This document shows positions 27,095 to 36,489 of a stretch of 64,000 nucleotides of DNA, piece after piece. The position numbers and the translations under genes are program-made. This stretch comes from CAZMGB01 sp964565775 (GTDB taxonomy: Bacteria > Chloroflexota > Dehalococcoidia > DSTF01 > JALHUB01): assembly GCA_964565775.1 (NCBI GenBank), contig CAZMGB010000003.1, positions 124,001 to 188,000 of the forward strand, written 5' to 3'. Numbering within the stretch: position 1 is the stretch's first letter; every line of letters starts with the position of its first letter. Under the pieces are notes generated by a model. The model was not told the origin of the DNA and did not search any database. It saw only the letters and a list, made by a program, of their open reading frames with translations.

Positions 27095-28906
27095 ATGACG
27101 GCGATTGTCAGGAATGTACGGGGCCTGATCGGCGAGACGTTCCTCGACAGCCCGGGACTTCTGGTGCTGGTGCCGATGTGGGCGGGCCTCTTCTTCAGAC
27201 TCCAGAGGGCCTGGGCCGACATCCCTACCATCGTCCTCAAGGACACCTCGGATGACGCCTTCTACTACTTTCAGATCGCCCACAACATCGCCGCCGGCCA
27301 CAACGTCACCTTCGACGGTGAGAATCTGACCAACGGATTCCACCCTCTCTGGATGGCCATCCTCACTCCGCTCTATCTATTCGGCAGCGACCGGGACCTC
27401 TCCGTACACCTGGGGCTGACGATAGCGTCGCTACTCTCTGCGGGGACCGTGTTCCTCGTGTACGCCATCGTCAGGACGCTCACCGACAATTTCTGGGCGT
27501 CCCTCGCTGCCGCGACCGTCTATGCCCTCCACCCCTACCTCATCGTCGAGGCGCTGAACGGCATGGAGACCGCGCTGACGGTGTTCATGGTGGCGTTGAC
27601 CACGTTGCTCTTCCTGCGGATCGCGCGCCGCAGCGAGCGCGCGTCGCTGGCGGGGTACGCGTGGCTTGGTGTCTCGGCCGGCCTGATGATCCTTGCGCGC
27701 ACCGATACGGTATTCATCCTGCCGCCCCTGCTCTTGTTTCTCCTCGTACGAGAACGCGGCTCGTACCGGTGGACGAGCACCCTGGCAACGGGCGGGCTCG
27801 CTCTCCTGGTGATAGCGCCGTGGGTGATCTGGAACCTGGTGAACTTCGGGACGATTGTTCAGGTGAGTGGGATCGCCGTGTCGGACATGGAACGCCAGGA
27901 CTACCTCGCCACCCACGGCAGCTCCTTTCTGACTCAGCTCCACCATTCGCTGGCTGTCACCAAAGACCAGTTTCTCGAACGGCTGCCGCACCTCTATTTC
28001 GTTCCTCCCCACGGCCCAAGGGTACCCATCTTGCTCACGATGGCCGGGCTGTTGGCATTCATGCTACTGGCGCCACTTGCCCCGCAGCGGCGGCAGGCGA
28101 CCCGACAGATCGGCCTGCTGCTGGTTCCGACAGTAGGCATCGTGGCAACCCTTCTCTTTCACACCGCCATCCGATGGCACGTGCGGGAATGGTATTTCGC
28201 GCCCGTCGCCCTGATCGCTGCGGCGTTCCTCGGGGTCCTCGTCAACTATGTGCACAGCGTAGCGCGAGGGACTCGTCTCGCCTGGAGTACGGAGGGCCGC
28301 CGCCTCGATCTCTCACGCTTCAGGTTGCCGCTCCCTCCGCCGATGGGGCGCCTTCGGACACTGGCAACCCCTGCTCTCTACGGGATCATTGTCCTCGGCC
28401 TGGCCACCTGGTACGGTCCCTATCGGTCTGGAGATTGGGTGCCGCAGCTATGGCATCGACTGAACATGCTGGAGGCGGCGCGATGGCTCGAGGGGAATAC
28501 GGACCCGCAGGCGAGGGTCGGCTCGCTCAATGCCGGCATCATCGGCTACTTTAGCGATAGGACAGTCATCAACCTGGACGGTGTGGTGAACGAAGAAGCG
28601 TACGAGGCCAGACGCGACGGCCGCCTGCTCGAGTATGTCCTCTCGAAGGACATCTGCTACCTAGTCGACCTGCAAGGCGCCCTCGCATTTGCCCGGCCCA
28701 GAGATAACTCACCCCCGGACTTCACGGTCGTGGCCACCATCGGAAGGCGGCTCGCCTATTTCGGGGGCGGCCAGCTAGACGTCCTCGAACGCGTACCGGG
28801 GGCGGCCGGCCCCTCCTCCCAATGCGGAGAGATCTCGGGCGAGGGCCAGGAGTCCTCGGGCTTGCATACCAGCACCAGCGGCGATGCGCCCGGCGGTCAA
28901 CACTGA
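27095..28906 (+). CDS. GT-C-like multi-pass membrane glycosyltransferase, paralogue of the 13.3 kb gene
   Basis: The 603-residue protein matches the 13.3 kb gene along its length: the acidic pair in SDDAFYYFQIAHNIAAG after the first hydrophobic segment, FDGENLTNGFHPLW, LNGMETALT, and the soluble part with LNAGIIGYFSDRTVINLDG. About ten membrane segments are visible. It would transfer a sugar from a lipid-phosphate donor outside the membrane. AGGAGC lies upstream of the ATG. The methyltransferase gene that follows starts 32 bp after its stop on the same strand, so the two are probably co-expressed. Donor and acceptor are unknown. Confidence 0.82.
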   Translation: MTAIVRNVRGLIGETFLDSPGLLVLVPMWAGLFFRLQRAWADIPTIVLKDTSDDAFYYFQIAHNIAAGHNVTFDGENLTNGFHPLWMAILTPLYLFGSDRDLSVHLGLTIASLLSAGTVFLVYAIVRTLTDNFWASLAAATVYALHPYLIVEALNGMETALTVFMVALTTLLFLRIARRSERASLAGYAWLGVSAGLMILARTDTVFILPPLLLFLLVRERGSYRWTSTLATGGLALLVIAPWVIWNLVNFGTIVQVSGIAVSDMERQDYLATHGSSFLTQLHHSLAVTKDQFLERLPHLYFVPPHGPRVPILLTMAGLLAFMLLAPLAPQRRQATRQIGLLLVPTVGIVATLLFHTAIRWHVREWYFAPVALIAAAFLGVLVNYVHSVARGTRLAWSTEGRRLDLSRFRLPLPPPMGRLRTLATPALYGIIVLGLATWYGPYRSGDWVPQLWHRLNMLEAARWLEGNTDPQARVGSLNAGIIGYFSDRTVINLDGVVNEEAYEARRDGRLLEYVLSKDICYLVDLQGALAFARPRDNSPPDFTVVATIGRRLAYFGGGQLDVLERVPGAAGPSSQCGEISGEGQESSGLHTSTSGDAPGGQH

Positions 28907-28938
28907 AGCATCGGCTGGGAAGCACAGAGGAGGAGAAG

Positions 28939-29946
28939 GTGAGGGAGCCTCCACCCCCGGATATCTTTCACGTGACCAGGAATGACGACTATCTCCGCCA
29001 GCTCCGGGCCGAAGAGGAGTTCTGGGACAAGCGTATCGAGACGCCCCTGAGCAGGACGCCTCCACCAATGGTGCAGGAGTACTACAATGAGCGGCTGACA
29101 GGCCGGGTAGACCGGCAGTGGTTTGAGATGATCGATGACTTCGGCGACTTTCGACAAGGATGCGTGCTAGGCGCTGGCCCCGGCAAGGTCGAGAGCTACC
29201 TGCTGGACCGCCATAAGCAGTTGCGCCTGACGTTCTACGACATCAGCGGTGAAGCCCTCGCCAGGGTGCATGGTCGGCTGGAGAAGGAGTTTCCCGGGCG
29301 AACCGACACTCGCCAGGAGGACCTCAATTTCGTGACTCTGCCCGCAGAGACCTACGATCTCATCATCGCCAACTCGTCCATCCACCACATCTTGAACCTC
29401 GAGCACCTGGCGTTTCAGGTCAGCGAGTGCCTGGCCCCCGACGGCTACTTCTTCATGTACGACACCGTGAGTGAGTCGTACTTTCAGTTCAGTGCGGAGA
29501 AGAAACGGCTCTTCGAGGCGCTGGCGCAGGCGACGATGGACTATCCGGGAAGGTCTGCCCCGATCCAGTGGCCGGACCGCAGCAACTGGACGTTCAGTCC
29601 GTTCGAGAGCGCGCGTTCGGAGGAGATCCTGAACGTCTTCGGGCGCTATCTGCAAGAGGTGCGCGTGCGCACGGTTGGCGCGTTACTCTCGCTCACCATG
29701 TTTGCGCAGGGTGGGTCGGCTCCTCCTCAGAGCTGCGCCGCCCTATCGAGCAGGTTGAGACGCCTGCGCAGCGCCGCCGCACTCCGCGCCAGGCTCCGGC
29801 GGCGGAAGATAGATGTCGACCGAGCCAGAGCTCGAACCGAACTGCTCTTCATGCTGGACCGGATCGTGACTGAGACAGGCTATTTGAAGCCGGGACTGGC
29901 GTTCGCAATCTACCGCAAGCGCGGCACCGGCGACTCGTCGGGATGA
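28939..29946 (+). CDS. SAM-dependent methyltransferase
   Basis: The 335-residue protein has a SAM-binding motif VLGAGPGKVESYLL, FYDISGEAL at the end of strand 2, and YDLIIANSSIHHILNLEHL, all class I methyltransferase features. The C-terminal 60 residues are Arg-rich and helical (LSSRLRRLRSAAALRARLRRRK). I chose the GTG at 28939 because GAGGAGGAGAAG directly precedes it; the frame is open upstream inside the previous gene. It follows the GT-C gene and precedes another, suggesting modification of the same glycan. Substrate unknown. Confidence 0.8.
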   Translation: MREPPPPDIFHVTRNDDYLRQLRAEEEFWDKRIETPLSRTPPPMVQEYYNERLTGRVDRQWFEMIDDFGDFRQGCVLGAGPGKVESYLLDRHKQLRLTFYDISGEALARVHGRLEKEFPGRTDTRQEDLNFVTLPAETYDLIIANSSIHHILNLEHLAFQVSECLAPDGYFFMYDTVSESYFQFSAEKKRLFEALAQATMDYPGRSAPIQWPDRSNWTFSPFESARSEEILNVFGRYLQEVRVRTVGALLSLTMFAQGGSAPPQSCAALSSRLRRLRSAAALRARLRRRKIDVDRARARTELLFMLDRIVTETGYLKPGLAFAIYRKRGTGDSSG

Positions 29947-30082
29947 ACCGCGGGCATGATTCGGGCACGGCCAGCCGACCGCGCCCCAGGGCAGCGACCG
30001 GCAGGCGCCTAGCATCGGTCCCGCCTCCGCGGCTGCGGGCTTCGCACGATTCGCCACGGGAGAATCGAGGGCAACGGCAATA

Positions 30083-31615
30083 ATGCTGGATCCTCAGGGC
30101 GATCACCTCCAGCAGGCCACCGGGCAGCGGAGTCAAGACGCCGGCTCCGCAAACGGTCGCGGCGCTCGTGAGCTGCGAGGCACCTGGGCCGGCGTGCTCT
30201 CGTCGCCTCTGCTGCTGCCGGCCATCCTCCTTGTCGCCTTCGCTCTCTACGCTCCGACCCTCGGCGACTGGTTCTCCGGCGACGACTTCTGGTTCCTGCG
30301 CTCCTCGCAGGCCACGCCCATCGGCGAGTACGTGGCCAAAGCCTTCGACTTCCGGCAGACGGGTACGCTGCCGGAGTTCGACCGTTACCGACCTCTCTAC
30401 CCGGTCGTCTGGCGTCTCGAATACGCGGTGCTCGGCTTGCACGCGTGGGCCTACCACGCCGTAGTGCTGGCCCTGCACCTGGGCAGCACCGTATTGGTCT
30501 GGTTCATCGCCCTCCGATTGACAAAGCTACGGTGGGCGGCCGGCCTGGCAGCCCTCATCTTCGCGATCCATCCCGCCTACGCCGACGCGGTGGCATGGAT
30601 ATCGGGAGGCAACAGGGTGTTTGTTACCTTCCCTTACCTCCTCAGCCTCCTCTTGTTTATGAGGTACGCCGACGGCGACCGCAGGAGAGGGGCCTACTAC
30701 GTGGGCTCGTTCCTGGCCTTTCTCGCCGCCATCCTGCTTCACTCCACAGCGCTAACCCTGGCCGCCGTGCTGCCGGCCTATGCCTTTCTGGTCGCCGGAA
30801 CGCCGGCCGACGCGCTGCGGGTGCGCGCCTGGCTCCAGTTCGTGCCGTTTGCGCTCGTGACGATGGCCCTGCTTGGCATCCAGATGTGGACTCGCGCCCA
30901 TTTGGGCGTAGAGGAGCAATTTCGGTTCGGCTGGCACCAGTACAGCAACTACGGAAACTACCTGGGCTTGGCGCTGTTTCCGGTGTTTCCGCTGACCACT
31001 GATCGCCTCGCGGAGCCACTGACCAGACTTCTCGAAGGGCTCGAGGGAGCGGCCTCCGTAGTCATGATCCTGCTGAGCGTAGTCTTGCTGACTCAGCGCA
31101 GATGGCGCTACCTGGGCATATTCGTCGTCGGGTGGCTCTACGTATCGCTATTCCCTGACTCCACTCTTCGCTTCACCACCATGGGCCGCGTCCTCTACAT
31201 GCCGGGTGCCAGCCTGTCGATTCTCCTGGCGCTGGCCGTGCTGTGGCTGAGCCAAACGCTCTCAGCCCCCCTCCTGCGGTTGGGCACCGCCGCGGCTCCC
31301 TATCTCCTGGTGGCCCTTCTGGTGCCGACCGCCTTCCTCACCGTGCACCACGCTCAGCGCGACTCACAGAACGCCGCCGATAACGAAGCGTTTATCTCGC
31401 AACTGCGGGAAAGCGTTCCCAGCATGGATGCGGAGGGCGTGTTGTACGTGGTGAACGCGCCGACGAACATCGTCGCCTTCGACGATACGCGCCTCGATGC
31501 CCTCGTGGAGCTCTACTACGGCGAGCTTAAGGTGCGCTCGCTGTCGGCCGATCAGGCAGCGCGGGTCGCCCTGTCCCTGGGCGAGAAAGACCGGATCTTT
31601 CGATTTCGCCGTTGA
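30083..31615 (+). CDS. GT-C/TMTC-like membrane protein, module copy A
   Basis: The 510-residue protein has about ten hydrophobic segments, with LGDWFSGDDFWFLRSS after the first: the acidic pair typical of GT-C enzymes. AIHPAYADAVAWISGG further on is also typical of this type. A soluble C-terminal tail of about 110 residues follows. It is paralogous to the protein at 32.0 kb, which shows the same order of motifs (NDWFMTDDFIFLRAA, ALHPAYVVAVSWISD). It is followed 77 bp downstream by a convergent fragment of a phosphodiesterase gene, the same arrangement as in copy B, pointing to a segmental duplication. Confidence 0.78.
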   Translation: MLDPQGDHLQQATGQRSQDAGSANGRGARELRGTWAGVLSSPLLLPAILLVAFALYAPTLGDWFSGDDFWFLRSSQATPIGEYVAKAFDFRQTGTLPEFDRYRPLYPVVWRLEYAVLGLHAWAYHAVVLALHLGSTVLVWFIALRLTKLRWAAGLAALIFAIHPAYADAVAWISGGNRVFVTFPYLLSLLLFMRYADGDRRRGAYYVGSFLAFLAAILLHSTALTLAAVLPAYAFLVAGTPADALRVRAWLQFVPFALVTMALLGIQMWTRAHLGVEEQFRFGWHQYSNYGNYLGLALFPVFPLTTDRLAEPLTRLLEGLEGAASVVMILLSVVLLTQRRWRYLGIFVVGWLYVSLFPDSTLRFTTMGRVLYMPGASLSILLALAVLWLSQTLSAPLLRLGTAAAPYLLVALLVPTAFLTVHHAQRDSQNAADNEAFISQLRESVPSMDAEGVLYVVNAPTNIVAFDDTRLDALVELYYGELKVRSLSADQAARVALSLGEKDRIFRFRR

Positions 31616-31692
31616 CCCCCGGATGTTGCGAACGCACTGGAAGAGACCTGCCGGCCCCTCTATCAGCCGGCCGTGGGCGTAAGCGCCGAGCG

Positions 31693-31830
31693 CTATTCGA
31701 TGTAGCGGAGGCCGCCCGGTCTCTTCCTCACCAGCTCCTCCTCGCGGCGGGCAGACGGCCAGTAGGCGCCGGCGCACGGACGCAGCTCCTCGGCAATGTT
31801 CCCATCAGTGCCGTCCAGCCAGTGCTGAAG
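31693..31830 (-). pseudogene. C-terminal remnant of an AlkP-superfamily phosphodiesterase
   Basis: The minus strand reads DGTDGNIAEELR, then a divergent linker, then EEELVRKRPGGLRYIE and a stop at 31693. The intact copy at 33.7 kb has EGTDGRVADELL and ends EEERLVRERLRGLGYIE, so about 45 C-terminal codons survive. Upstream of this the frame loses all similarity and soon meets stops. Its distance to the convergent GT-C gene (77 bp) nearly equals that in the intact pair (63 bp). It is best read as the decayed partner of module copy A. Confidence 0.72.
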
Positions 31831-32021
31831 GCACCAGATGCTGCGCTCACCGTGAATTCATGTCGACTATTCCAGAGGAGCACAGGCCTCAGAAGACCGG
31901 AAGTCGCAGACCGGAGCGAGACGTCTGGGTGGCGGCCTCTAAAGCAGGCTATGGTAGACTTGATGTTAGAGCCCCCACAGGGAAAGGGGACGCGTCGCCG
32001 GATGGGAGTTGACCTAGAGAC
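31831..32021. other. Spacer between phosphodiesterase relic and GT-C copy B
   Basis: No recognisable gene was found. The sequence probably holds more decayed phosphodiesterase DNA, but no readable motif remains. Confidence 0.3.
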
Positions 32022-33596
32022 GTGAAGCCGCCCGCGTTCCGCGTTCCGAGCTGCTCGGGCGTGCCAGCCGCCGAGACGGGCAGAGGTGGAGGATTCCCCC
32101 TTAGCGCTAGCTCACTCATCTCGTCGGACAAGCTCTGGATCGTCGCCGTCGTTGCCCTCACGCTGGTGCTGTTCGGGCCCAGCCTCAACGATTGGTTCAT
32201 GACCGATGACTTCATCTTCCTGAGAGCCGCGCGCTTCGCTTCTCCACTGACCTACGTCCGAGACGCCCTCGACTTCACCGGCTACGGCCGCCACCAGAGC
32301 ACCCTTGCCGTCCTGCGCGACACCGACATCGCCCTGCCGTTTCTGGCTTACCGGCCCCTTTATTTCCTGAGCCTGGAGGCGCAGTACCTGGTGTTCGGCG
32401 AGAATCCGGTAGGATATCACGTGGTCAGTCTCATAGTCCACCTCTCGAACGTCTTCCTCGTCTGGGCGATCGCGTCCCGTCTCCTGCAGTCCAGACTGGC
32501 CGCGCGCATGGCCGCCACGATATTCGCGCTGCATCCCGCCTACGTGGTGGCCGTATCCTGGATATCGGACATTGCCACCCCGTTGGCGACCTTCATGGCG
32601 CTCTTGTCGTTCCTCCTCTTTCTGAAGGCCACCGATGCCTCTCCGACCCACCGGGGCTGGCACGTTGCCTCTATCCTCTGCTTCGGCGCATCCACGCTGT
32701 TCCACCAGGAAACGATCTCCTGGGCGGCAGCCTTTGTCGCGTTCCACTTCCTGGTCAGGCATCGCCAACGACGGGAGGTCCTCCAGCCGGCGGCGTGGGG
32801 CGTCCTCGCGCCCTATCTAGCGGTGGTGGCCGGTTCACTGGGGCTCAACGCGTGGATCGTGAGCCATACCCCTGTCCACAGCGGGGAGTACACGATAGGC
32901 CCGCACATGCTGCTCCAGTTCAAGAACTTCGCCAGCGCCGCCCTGTTTGCGGTGACGTCCGGCAACCTGACCGCCCATTTCGTCGCCTTCGTTGGCCTGC
33001 TCATCATGGTGGCCACGCTCCCGCTCCTGAGCCGCGCCGTCCGAAAGAGCCTGTGGCAGCCTCGCACCGAAGTGTTCGTCGTCGTGTGGTTCTTCGCGTC
33101 CCTGTTCCCTCTGCTGACGCTCAACAAGTTCTTCGGCATCGGCGAGTTGAACCGCAAACTGTACTCGGCTGGCCCTGCCCTGGCGATCCTCCTGGTGATG
33201 TACGGCGCCTCGCTCCTCAATCTGGCGCCGATGCGGCTACAGGTCCCCGTGCGGGCGCTCGCGGCGGCGCTGGTGCCCCTCGCGCTCGTAGGCGTGATGG
33301 CTCAGGCGAGGCAGAACGACCAGCAAGTGAGCGCACCGGCCGTGGAATCGGAGCGCTTCGTCCAGGCACTGCGCGAGACGTATCCGTCCCTGCCCCAGGG
33401 CAGCACGCTCTATGTGGTCGGTGCTCCGCGCGTCATGGCGGGCTTTGCTTTTGGGGAGATCTACCTGGTGGGCTCCGTGCAGGCCTTCTACGGCAAAGTA
33501 GACCCCTACGCGGTGAGCGAGCAGGAGGCGGCGGCACTCGAAAAGTCACTGGACGAAGGCGAGTACATATTCTCCTACAAGGCCGCCTCACAGTAG
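32022..33596 (+). CDS. GT-C/TMTC-like membrane protein, module copy B
   Basis: The 524-residue membrane protein is the paralogue of the 30.1 kb gene. It has about ten hydrophobic segments, the acidic pair in NDWFMTDDFIFLRAA after the first, the conserved ALHPAYVVAVSWISD segment, and a soluble C-terminal tail containing LPQGSTLYVVGAP. The start is GTG at 32022 and the first 30 residues are Pro/Gly/Ser-rich. It is convergent with the intact phosphodiesterase gene at 33.7 kb, separated by 63 bp. It is probably a glycosyltransferase using a polyprenyl donor. Confidence 0.78.
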   Translation: MKPPAFRVPSCSGVPAAETGRGGGFPLSASSLISSDKLWIVAVVALTLVLFGPSLNDWFMTDDFIFLRAARFASPLTYVRDALDFTGYGRHQSTLAVLRDTDIALPFLAYRPLYFLSLEAQYLVFGENPVGYHVVSLIVHLSNVFLVWAIASRLLQSRLAARMAATIFALHPAYVVAVSWISDIATPLATFMALLSFLLFLKATDASPTHRGWHVASILCFGASTLFHQETISWAAAFVAFHFLVRHRQRREVLQPAAWGVLAPYLAVVAGSLGLNAWIVSHTPVHSGEYTIGPHMLLQFKNFASAALFAVTSGNLTAHFVAFVGLLIMVATLPLLSRAVRKSLWQPRTEVFVVVWFFASLFPLLTLNKFFGIGELNRKLYSAGPALAILLVMYGASLLNLAPMRLQVPVRALAAALVPLALVGVMAQARQNDQQVSAPAVESERFVQALRETYPSLPQGSTLYVVGAPRVMAGFAFGEIYLVGSVQAFYGKVDPYAVSEQEAAALEKSLDEGEYIFSYKAASQ

Positions 33597-33659
33597 GAGG
33601 GTCGTGCCCGGCGCCTCGCGGTCATCGCCCCGGCCGGCACTGCGACCAGGAGCCGGATG

Positions 33660-35231
33660 CTACTCGATGTAGCCGAGGCCCCGCAACCTTTCCCTGACGA
33701 GCCTCTCTTCCTCTTCGCTGTAGGCGGACGGTTCCTGCTGGCGCTCCGGTGGCGGCGCGGGCGGACCGCCGGTGGGCGCCGGCGGGCCGATGAGGAGCTC
33801 GTCGGCAACGCGCCCGTCGGTACCTTCCGGCGAAGGGACGCCGAGCAACGAGAGAACGGTGGGTGCAACGTCCAGGATGCTGAGCGGCGGGACTTCGGCG
33901 TTCTGCCGGAAGTGAGGGCCCCGGCCCGCGATGACGCCATTCAGGGAGTGAACGCCCTGGCAGTACGTCCACCTGAACATGAGTCTCCCCAAGCCGCTGT
34001 TATAAGCGTAGCCTTCGTGCCACTCCAGGAGCAGGTCGGGCGCCTCAGCGGCGTACTTTCCGTGGAAGTAGTCCTCCCCCTTGATGAGTCGCCTGACGAC
34101 CTGCTCGCCCGTCTCCGGGTCCCGGAACCCCAGCAGCTTGTCGGCAACCAGGTCTCTCATCTCGTCGAACTTGTCCTGCGGGACGCGGCCGGTGGACTCC
34201 CTTCCCGCAAGGTTCACATTGACGCTGTCGACGATATCGCTATAAGCAATGGATTCAGGGAGCAGAAGCCGCCGCAATCCATATCGCGGCCTTGCAAGCA
34301 TCTTGTCGATCCGACCCGACAACGGCCTCAAGAACCTCTTCGTCAGGCGCAGTGCCCTCGCGACGGGCGGGCTCTTCCACCTGCAGCGCATCAGGCCGGC
34401 CTCCATAAGGAACTCGTTGACGTCGAACGTCTTCTCGAAGCGCCTGAACCCGTGGTCCGACACCACAAGGACATCGGTGGCCGTCAGGTCGATGCGCTCG
34501 AGCAGGCGCGCCAGGGCTTCATCGAGGGCCGCGTAGAAGCTCCGGGCGAGCGGGTACTGCGGCCCCTGCTCATTGATGTCCTGCCAGAGGATGTGCTGAG
34601 CCCGGTCCGGCGCCACGAAAACTATGCAGAAGAGGTCAACCGGAGGGTCACCGAACAGAACCTCTGCGACCCGCTGCCGGTTCTCCACCATGCGGATCAA
34701 GTCCGCGACGACCTCGGGCTGCCGGCCGGCTTTGCCCACCCAGACTACGTCGGGCAGGAACTCGCCGACCGCACTCTCCACCTTCGCCGCTGCCTCCGCC
34801 GGCCAGGCATAGGTCTGACCGACGGGTTTCACCGCTCCGATGCCACCCAGCATGACGCCGTTTATCTGGAACGGCGGATGGAGCGGTGGCATGTCGATGA
34901 CGCAGGAGCTGAGTCCGCTGCCGGTCAGCGTCTCCCAGATCGTCGGGAATCGAATGTCGGAGGAATTAGTCACGAACGTCTTGAATGGGGTGTCCGTCTT
35001 GCGCACAAAGTCGAAGATGCCGTGCTTGCCGGGGTTGACGCCCGTCATGAAGGAGGTCCAGGCGGACATGGAGTTGGTCGGCAGGACAGATTGCAGAGGG
35101 GCGCTGACGCCGCCGTCCACGAACGCCTTCAGGGTCGGCATCACCCCGTCCGCGAACAGCGGGCGAAGCAGCGTCCAGTCGGCGCCGTCCAGGCCGATGA
35201 TCACGACTCTGGGTGCCGCTTCCTTTGTCAT
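33660..35231 (-). CDS. AlkP-superfamily phosphodiesterase, copy 3
   Basis: The 523-residue enzyme closely parallels copy 1 at 18.4 kb: VVIIGLDGADWTLLRPLFAD, the nucleophile region PTNSMSAWTSFMTGVNPGKHG, CVIDMPPLHPPFQINGVMLG, VVSDHGFRRF, and the same tail ending ERLRGLGYIE after a Pro-rich linker. No export signal is visible. Copy 1 and copy 3 must be paralogues, whereas copy 2 is distant. It is convergent with a GT-C gene, and the sulfotransferase gene is 142 bp upstream on the same strand. The reaction is probably metal-dependent phosphodiester cleavage or phospho transfer during glycan assembly; the substrate is unknown. Confidence 0.85.
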   Translation of the reverse strand: MTKEAAPRVVIIGLDGADWTLLRPLFADGVMPTLKAFVDGGVSAPLQSVLPTNSMSAWTSFMTGVNPGKHGIFDFVRKTDTPFKTFVTNSSDIRFPTIWETLTGSGLSSCVIDMPPLHPPFQINGVMLGGIGAVKPVGQTYAWPAEAAAKVESAVGEFLPDVVWVGKAGRQPEVVADLIRMVENRQRVAEVLFGDPPVDLFCIVFVAPDRAQHILWQDINEQGPQYPLARSFYAALDEALARLLERIDLTATDVLVVSDHGFRRFEKTFDVNEFLMEAGLMRCRWKSPPVARALRLTKRFLRPLSGRIDKMLARPRYGLRRLLLPESIAYSDIVDSVNVNLAGRESTGRVPQDKFDEMRDLVADKLLGFRDPETGEQVVRRLIKGEDYFHGKYAAEAPDLLLEWHEGYAYNSGLGRLMFRWTYCQGVHSLNGVIAGRGPHFRQNAEVPPLSILDVAPTVLSLLGVPSPEGTDGRVADELLIGPPAPTGGPPAPPPERQQEPSAYSEEEERLVRERLRGLGYIE

Positions 35232-35373
35232 CCTGTCACCAACCTCAGCATCGGATGAGGGGCCGGCGTGCGACTACCAGCCCTTACAGCTTCGAGCACT
35301 TCCATCCGTCTCCCAGGCACAGCCACGCTCGATATAGCTCGGCTCTTCCGCCGAGAGCACGCCGACCACCGAA

Positions 35374-36255
35374 TCACTCCAAGAGCGCCGCCTCCGGAGT
35401 GTCCTTGTATGCCTCGTACAGCTCGTCGTAGTTCTCGATGAGCTCCCACAGGGGCTCGGGGTTCTGCTTGCGCATTGTGACCGCGAGCGGTCCCGGCTCG
35501 ACCCCCAGGAACGACTGCGTTTCCCCGAAGACTTCGTCGCGGCGGTCGAGCAGGTCCTCGTAGAACACGGGCAGATTCCGGTGCTCGCGAAAAAGCTCCT
35601 CATGGTTCGCGGCCCGCATCCTCGTCTTGACGATGAACTCGAACAGCTCCTCCTCCTTGACGGTCACCCGGGCGCGAGGGGCTTCGCCAGTAGCTCTTCG
35701 CCGCCGCAGGCGCTGTGGCAGTCTCGAAGCCGCCTTCAAGGGGTGATGGGCCGCGGCTAGCAGGTTAACGGTCGTGGCTTTCGGTCTTGTGTCCTCCAGG
35801 TAGACACCCGTCGTCTCTGCCAGTTTCAGCGAAACGAACATCCGCAGCAGGTTCCGTCGCCTGAGGTGAAGCACGCGGATCTCCTTATCCCCGGCGAGCC
35901 GCTCCGGCAGGTCCTCGAATCCGAGTAGCTGGCCGTAGTGCAACTTGAAGCCGACGGCACGGACGTCTTCGGGGTAGGGACAGAAGATTCGCTCCTCCAG
36001 GAAGCGAATGGGGTCTTCGCTTCGCAGCGACAGGTCCCGTGCGCTGAAGTTGTCGTAGCCTTCCACCTCGAACTGGACGAAGTTCTGCAGGAAGTTGAAG
36101 ACCTCACGAAAGCACGTGATTTCGGAGCTGGAGTTGAGCGCCTGGGCCAGCATGTGTGAGCCGGTTCGAGGCCCGCTCAAAATGATGAACCGAACGTAGT
36201 TGGTCGAGCTGCCAGCAGACCCCCGCCCATCGCGGCCTGCGCTTGCTTCCTGCAT
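35374..36255 (-). CDS. PAPS-dependent sulfotransferase
   Basis: The 293-residue protein has the 5'-phosphosulfate-binding loop near its N-terminus (FIILSGPRTGSHMLAQAL), and later VLHLRRRNLLRMFVSLKLA, which fits the 3'-phosphate-binding region with its Arg/Ser residues. This pattern matches Stf0/carbohydrate sulfotransferases. It would transfer sulfate from PAPS to a sugar or lipid; the APS kinase at 11.9 kb would supply PAPS. It lies between the phosphodiesterase and the ABC exporter genes, so sulfation may precede export. Confidence 0.8.
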   Translation of the reverse strand: MQEASAGRDGRGSAGSSTNYVRFIILSGPRTGSHMLAQALNSSSEITCFREVFNFLQNFVQFEVEGYDNFSARDLSLRSEDPIRFLEERIFCPYPEDVRAVGFKLHYGQLLGFEDLPERLAGDKEIRVLHLRRRNLLRMFVSLKLAETTGVYLEDTRPKATTVNLLAAAHHPLKAASRLPQRLRRRRATGEAPRARVTVKEEELFEFIVKTRMRAANHEELFREHRNLPVFYEDLLDRRDEVFGETQSFLGVEPGPLAVTMRKQNPEPLWELIENYDELYEAYKDTPEAALLE

Positions 36256-36489
36256 CCTCGTCGACGCCCCCTTGCGTTCTATCTACCTCAGCAGCAATGC
36301 GGGAATAGCACCGGCACCGTGCCGCCTCCGGCTCCATCGGCCGCTGGCGCACGATCCCGAACCTCCCACTTCGACCCAGCGACCCCAAGGCGGCACCGCT
36401 CGCGACGTCGGAGGCCGTTAGTCCCGCATCCCCACAGAGATCGTGCGGCCGGTGCGTCTCAGGCCGTCGCGTCGCCGCGCGGCCGAGCC

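Noticed and set aside
33657..35258. Open frame of about 530 codons on the plus strand
   Set aside because: It is the antisense shadow of phosphodiesterase copy 3.
35232..35373. Peptide ending SYIE before the sulfotransferase gene, considered as another phosphodiesterase tail
   Set aside because: Only three residues match (YIE) and the frame continues past them without a stop, unlike the relic at 31.7 kb.
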